DNA from: Lota lota
Lineage: Eukaryota; Chordata; Actinopteri; Gadiformes; Lotidae
Assembly: GCA_026745465.1 (NCBI GenBank)
Contig: JACYXH010000205.1
Location: 1,006,501-1,070,500 of the forward strand
DNA: 64,000 nucleotides
Reading direction: 5' to 3'
Shown here in pieces: positions 58,109-64,000 of the stretch. Below the pieces are notes generated by a model. The model saw only the letters and a program-made list of their open reading frames with translations, made no database searches and was not told the DNA's origin. Every line of letters starts with the position of its first letter. The first letter of the stretch is position 1. Both the position numbers and the translations under genes were made by a program.

Positions 58109-58850
58109 TCAATTTTAAAGGAGTGGGAATAGTGGGTACGGGAGGGGGCGGTGATAGCAAGCTTGTGGAGGTTAGGAGGGGGTGGGGGGTGTGGTGATGA
58201 GTTGATGACCTATAAAGCACCCTGGCAGCCAGTGTGTTTCACAGGAAAATCGAGACGGGAGTGTTTAGTCCGTAATCATATCCTCGCTATGCTACTCTTT
58301 TACGACGGTGCGGGCCCATTTAGGGAACGCGCTAACATCGTTAGCAGACGGCAAAACTAGATTTGCTATTTCTGTTGTGGCAGTTGAGACTTTGGCTCTG
58401 GTTTCAGACATTGATTTAATTTAGCTGGGCTTGGATGACAGCAGGCCGGATTGATGGCTAAAGATCGGCCGGTCATCCAGAAGGATGTAGATAGACACAG
58501 AGAAGACATGGTCCTATTTATTAGGTGTTGTTAAGACCTGAACACTTGATGGCTGGTGAGTGTTTCTTTATTGATGTCAGAGCTAGCTGGGGAAATGTTT
58601 TCAGAAAAAGTAAAGATTTTTTAGGCATCTCTGACAATTATTCAGAATGGCGTGTGTCTAAACCAAAGATATGTCAGCAACATCCTAATTAGCATTGTGT
58701 TAATAGCATGATATAAATGTTATGCCTTGTTACTGGTTTTACTGCAACACATGGTGAATGAGGAGCAAATTAGGTTGGATTCGGGTTGGATTTGGGTTGT
58801 TTTCACTGTACAACAAATGTCTAGATATTGCAAATTGCATTCAAAGACAT

Positions 58851-59010
<160 letters not shown>

Positions 59011-60051
59011 CATCATCATCATCCTGCATTATTTTGTTTTACGTCTAGTTCGATAATGGTCACTAGAGGGCGTCATTCACATCATATCCAGAAACCAAAC
59101 TTGTCTGAGTAGGCCTATAATACAGCGGCACTGAGATGGTGGGGTGTCTGTATTTCTGTGTGGGTGTCTGTAGGGGGTGTCTGTATTTCTATCCCTCGTA
59201 TCTTTATGTCAGCCGTCCTTTTTAAGAAAACCATGTAGAGAAAATGGAGGATTTGTAAAAAAATGATTAATTAGCTTTTCCTAAACTGTGTTTCCTCGAT
59301 GACGACAGCAATAAAGGCTTTTCAGGATCAGTGAAAGCCCCCTGCTCACTATCATGGCCCATCTGTGTATTTGCTATGATAATCATGTCGGCTATTTTTA
59401 AACAAGTCGAAAAAAACAAAGGCCACCTTTAAATAAAAGTTATTTCATAGGCATACTTATAACAATATCACAACTATAAAAATGTCAGCCTGTGTCTACA
59501 TGTTTTCAATAAATTGTATCATACAGTCAGTCATTAAATAATAATATCAAGAATAAGGATTCTAATAGCAGCAATAATACAATATCAACGCAAGAAAAAT
59601 TTGCCATCCTCACAACGATAAAGTAACTACACAATAGCAGCAGCTGGCAATGTGTGAACTGACAGCAGTCTTATAAATCAATTACATATCGGCTCGTAAA
59701 TCATGTAACATTCAAATATTGATCATCACGACTCAAATCCATATTGTAGTTACATGTATACATGTCTAACATTGGTAATTTCATACATATGCCATAAGTA
59801 CATCAAGTAGGCATACATCATAACATTGACCTCTGAGCTCTCCTACATGTCCCGTTTTGTTCAGCATTAGGATATATGATGAGGTTTATTCTCGGGTGTT
59901 ATATGATTATACTGTCATGTATGCAGCCTCTGTGTCTAAATGGTGTGCCAGGACAAACACAAAACACGGAAACACAAACTACGTTTCCATGATATTTTCC
60001 TCCTGTGACCATGTGCTTTAATCGGCCGTTCAGGCCATCCAGCACCATACA

Positions 60052-60926
60052 TTCAGGACTACACATCCAGGACTACACAGAGAGGACTAACCATCCAAGA
60101 CTACACATCCAAGACTACACATCCAAGACTACACATCCAGGACTACACAGAGAGGACTACACATCCAAGACTACACAGCCGGGACTACACATCCAAGACT
60201 ACACATCCAGGACTACACATCCAAGACTACACATCCAGGACTACACATCCAAGACTACACATCCAAGACTACACATCCAAGACTACACATCCAAGACTAC
60301 ACATCCAGGACTACACAGAGAGGACTACACATCCAAGATTACACATCCAAGACTACACATCCAAGACTACACATCCAGGACTACAGAGAGGACTACACAT
60401 CCAAGACTACACAGCCGGGACTACACATCCAAGACTACACATCCAGGACTACACATCCAGGACTACACAGAGAGGACTACAGAGAGGACTACACATCCAA
60501 GACTACACATCCAAGACTACACATCCAGGACTACAGAGAGGACTACACATCCAAGACTACACAGCCGGGACTACACATCCAAGACTACACATCCAAGACT
60601 ACACATCCAGGACTACAGAGAGGACTACACATCCAAGACTACACAGCCGGGACTACACATCCAAGACTACACATCCAGGACTACACATCCAGGACTACAC
60701 ATCCAAGACTACACATCCAGGACTACACAGAGAGGACTACACATCCAAGACTACACATCCAGGACTACACATCCAGGACTACACATCCAAGACTACACAG
60801 AGAGGACTACACATCCAAGACTACACATCCAGGACTACACATCCAGGACTACACAGAGAGGACTACACATCCAGGACTACACATCTAGGACCACACCTCA
60901 AGGACTACATGTCTGGGACTACAGGG
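60052..60926 (+). repeat. 14-bp minisatellite with variant monomers
   Basis: About 60 copies of gactacacatccaa/g, mixed with gactacacagagag, gactacacagccgg and a 12-bp gactacagagag variant, cover 0.87 kb. Blocks of several monomers recur in the same order, showing higher-order duplication. No monomer contains a stop in any plus-strand frame, which produces a long spurious open frame. Confidence 0.95.
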
Positions 60927-61130
60927 AGAGGGCGAGGCGGCCTCACAGCCGCCCCAGACAAAGACAGGAACTCAATTAGCTCTCTGCCGACGTGCATTGG
61001 CAGAGAGATTTACCATCTATGATGTCATAGATGGGTGGTTGTGAAGGAGGGGTGAGGGACAAGACGCACAGTCCTTCAACAGTAATTTACCTCTCCGGCG
61101 GAGGCACAAATTGAAACAGGCACTGGAGAT

Positions 61131-61162
61131 CCACCCACCCACCCACCCACCCACCCACCCAC
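61131..61162. repeat. (CCCA)n microsatellite
   Basis: Eight ccca units, followed by an imperfect cacaca stretch. Confidence 0.93.
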
Positions 61163-61320
61163 ACAGACACACACACACCCACACAGACACACCCACACGA
61201 CCTGGGGTGGGGTTCCAAAGAAGGGTCCTTGTCAACAAGCAGGGGGTTTGGCTGTGATTACTGACCCGCTGTTTTGACCCCCCCAGGATATACACATGAC
61301 CCACGCTATTCAACCGTGTC

Positions 61321-61444
61321 TGTCTCTCTCTGTCTCTGTCTGTGTCTGTCGCTCTCTCTGTCTTTCTCTGTCAGTCTCTCTCTATCTGTCCTTCTGTCTG
61401 TGTCTGTCTCTCTCTCTCTCTGTTTCTGTGTGTGTGTCTCTCTC

Positions 61445-61500
<56 letters not shown>
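61321..61500. repeat. (TC)n/(TCTG)n low-complexity tract
   Basis: Mixed tctg and tctctc text ends in an uninterrupted TC run of about 50 bp (61449-61500). Confidence 0.92.
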
Positions 61501-61503
<3 letters not shown>

Positions 61504-64000
61504 CCGGGTGGAGCTTGGGCTCCTGGGTTAAGGGCAGCAGAACCCACCCTGCATGCAATCCTCTATTTCAAGGTCACAGATCAATGCATCCGTTCTCAGT
61601 AACGACCCCTTGGCAAGGCGCGTATCTGGCAGACGACCAATCAATAGCTCGACTAATCAACACTCATGCTGATTGTTTTCCACTGATGAGCTAGACGGCA
61701 GAGGGGCTAACGGTCGTACGGGCCCCCGTTTGAGTTCACGTCTACTGTATGTAGAACACATAGTAGTAGTAGTAAAATATGTGTGTGCACTTTTTGCAGT
61801 TGTGGTTAAATGATTAAAACTATAGGTTTCAATTCACTGCCAGCTACACAAGAGTCGATTGCCAAATGATTATTTTGAGGACATTTCTTTCCAGTAGAGG
61901 AAAAATCCTTCATGGCATACAAAATGGCCGTCACCCCAGAAATTTCGCCCAGTCATAACTGCCTCAAATGAATCTTTCATATTCCCTCTGAAACCTGCAA
62001 TGATTGCTAGGCTCCCTGCAATGTAATGTATGAGAATCATAACTAAGATTCCATGCAAGGATTCAATTAACTAAGAGGCTGCCCATCAAGCTATAATTCT
62101 ATTTGGGAAAGTTATTATTGATTATAATGTTGTAAAATCTCTCCCTCCTGGTTTGCCAGACTGCAGGATTGCTTCGTCACGCAGCATAGTGCATCCAGAA
62201 TGTAATATATTCCTGCGGGTGGTGGTGATGATGGTGGTGTTGGAGGTGGTGGGTTCAATCTTGGACTGTGTTTGTGTTTACCCACATTAGAAGATAAACC
62301 AAGAGACATAATGAAAAAGTCATTTCCGGGGGGTAGACATGAAATCCATGCCGGGTAATTTGATATATTACATTTTCTCATGAGGAGCTTGGTTAAGGGG
62401 TGGCTAGTTATGGACTGCAGGTAGATTACTCGGGTTACTCTGATGCATGCCGTAACATAATAATCAATTATCCCATAACATAATCCAATTAGCCCGCAGA
62501 GAATACAAGAGCTGAAATGCGATGGACCATGTTCATCAGTCATCATGGAATCTAATATGCTGGCTCCTTGGGGGGGTTCCTGCAACTACATATTCAGTTG
62601 AACAATTCCTGTGGGAATGGCCGCAACATCAAATATTGAACACACAACACATCACGCAGCGGAAGACCCAGTCGTCCTTTATCACAATCCTTGGAGCCCG
62701 CATGATCAACAATATCGTAATCAACAACCACAATAGCAACGGTTTAAAATAAAAAATAATTATAGTTGTTACTCATCATCACCAGAAATATATGTATGTT
62801 GTGTATCAACGATAAGTCAGCAAACCCATCTGACATTGTGTATTGTGTGAACTTTGAGTGAAAGTCATTCTAAACACACAGGTTGGTCATAGCATGGTCC
62901 ATGAGTATTTTAGTTACTGTAAAGCTATTGATCCAGATGTCCAATTCAGACCAACCTTCAAACTTATGGCCCAGCCACTTAAGAGTAGAAACTGAAATGT
63001 TGGACTTACTCATGAAAAATCATGTCATTTTGTGACTTTCATATGTTATAGTCATAAAATTGTTAAGTCCCAATCGACTAATAGATGGATTTGCTTCTAC
63101 GAGATTACATTTCTGGTAGAAGGCAAGTCCTTGAGCCACTGAGCAAATGGTGTTGTTTGCTTACAAATACATGAATACTTAAGTGTTAAGCCCTCATATT
63201 ATAAAACGTACAATACGTATTTGAAAGAAAGAATAGACACATGCAAACTAACAAACACAAGCTGATAGGGCCAAAGCCTAATAGCCCAGTGGAGATCTAG
63301 TTCTGCATGAGCTGTGCTCACACAAGAGCTTCACAAGAGTTCAACTTAGTCTTTGTTTTTCTTTTCAGAGTCATAAACGACGGGCCAAACGTACTAGCAT
63401 GCTCCAGTGGGCAAGTGGAGAATCACTTGTCAAGAAAGACCCATGTAAGCCCTGACCGAGGCGCAGCAAACGCCCCGAGGGCCAAATCGTCAATGTCTCC
63501 TTGTCCCTATACCACCACCCAACACACACCACCCACCACCACCGCAAAGTACAATCCTCCCCCATGCATGGGGCAAGTGTGTGCAGCCCCCTCCACTGAC
63601 TGGAAGATCGGGGAGGGAGCGTTGACACGTGCCCTGGTAGTATGGATCTACACAGCGGTAGGGACACCGGTGGAACAGCGCCAGCCACTGAATCAGACAG
63701 GCCTTCTTCGTCTGGGCCGGGTCTCACCAGCCGAGACATTAACCAACCCTGCTCCGTCACTGTGGTCTATCGGTTCTCTGGAGATAGGTGGACGGCAAAG
63801 GAAGCCCACGGTCTCTTGGGTTTCATTGGTAGTAAAACACAAGAGCTCAGACACCTTATTCACCGACAACACCACCCTACACACCGCACTGGGGTAATGA
63901 CATCACATGGATAATCTATTGCATGGTTATCTAGATGTATTGTCTAGTCAAATTCAACAAGAACAACAACATTGATACCAATACAAATTCTCCACTTTGT

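Noticed and set aside
60052..60926. CRISPR-like array
   Set aside because: The repeats are contiguous 14-bp monomers without unique spacers, in a vertebrate genome.
60005..60979. 324-codon open frame rich in His/Asp/Tyr/Thr
   Set aside because: It is the stop-free translation of the 14-bp minisatellite; composition is repetitive and there is no conserved start or domain.
63560..63573. 14-bp palindrome ccccatgcatgggg
   Set aside because: Short enough to occur by chance in C/G-rich text and has no partner features.

Overview
This window is nuclear DNA from a ray-finned fish, most likely a teleost. It holds seven split vertebrate protein genes with short introns and many dinucleotide microsatellites. 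It also has SINE copies with the tail type common in fish. Conserved coding exons joined by GT-AG introns leave no doubt that it is a vertebrate. The species cannot be named from the sequence.

Layout: tial1 (minus, first five coding exons only, left edge); bag3 (plus, complete); inpp5f (plus, complete, 20 coding exons); mcmbp (minus, complete, 16 coding exons); sec23ip (plus, complete, 18 coding exons); csgalnact2 (minus, complete, 7 coding exons); ret (minus, exons 2 to 20, with signal-peptide exon 1 beyond the right edge). I rebuilt every gene by reading splice sites, and the exon phases add up in each. Predicted lengths are 585 aa (BAG3), 1135 aa (INPP5F), 634 aa (MCMBP), 981 aa (SEC23IP) and 539 aa (CSGALNACT2). 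RET has about 1090 aa in the window.

The first five genes are in the order found on human 10q26, and ret with csgalnact2 are neighbours on human 10q11. Here the two blocks abut at a tail-to-tail sec23ip/csgalnact2 junction. mcmbp and sec23ip share a 609-bp head-to-head promoter region with an E2F motif. inpp5f and mcmbp end tail-to-tail. The genes do not form one pathway. They cover RNA binding (TIAL1), chaperone-assisted autophagy (BAG3), PI4P phosphatase (INPP5F), MCM complex handling (MCMBP), ER-exit-site lipid binding (SEC23IP), chondroitin sulfate synthesis (CSGALNACT2) and GDNF-family receptor signalling (RET).

I found no undescribed multigene system. The most useful observations are small: a U12-type AT-AC intron in mcmbp, a perfect three-unit heat shock element and an overlapping upstream ORF at bag3, a triple CRE-like array upstream of tial1, and a 40-bp perfect palindrome plus a 19-bp inverted repeat between tial1 and bag3. 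Others are an in-frame QQPE coding minisatellite in BAG3, paired cysteine loss in the RET cysteine-rich domain, both RET9 and RET51 ends preserved, and two minisatellites in ret introns. The last 6.4 kb looks like ret intron 1, rich in simple repeats and without a supported exon.
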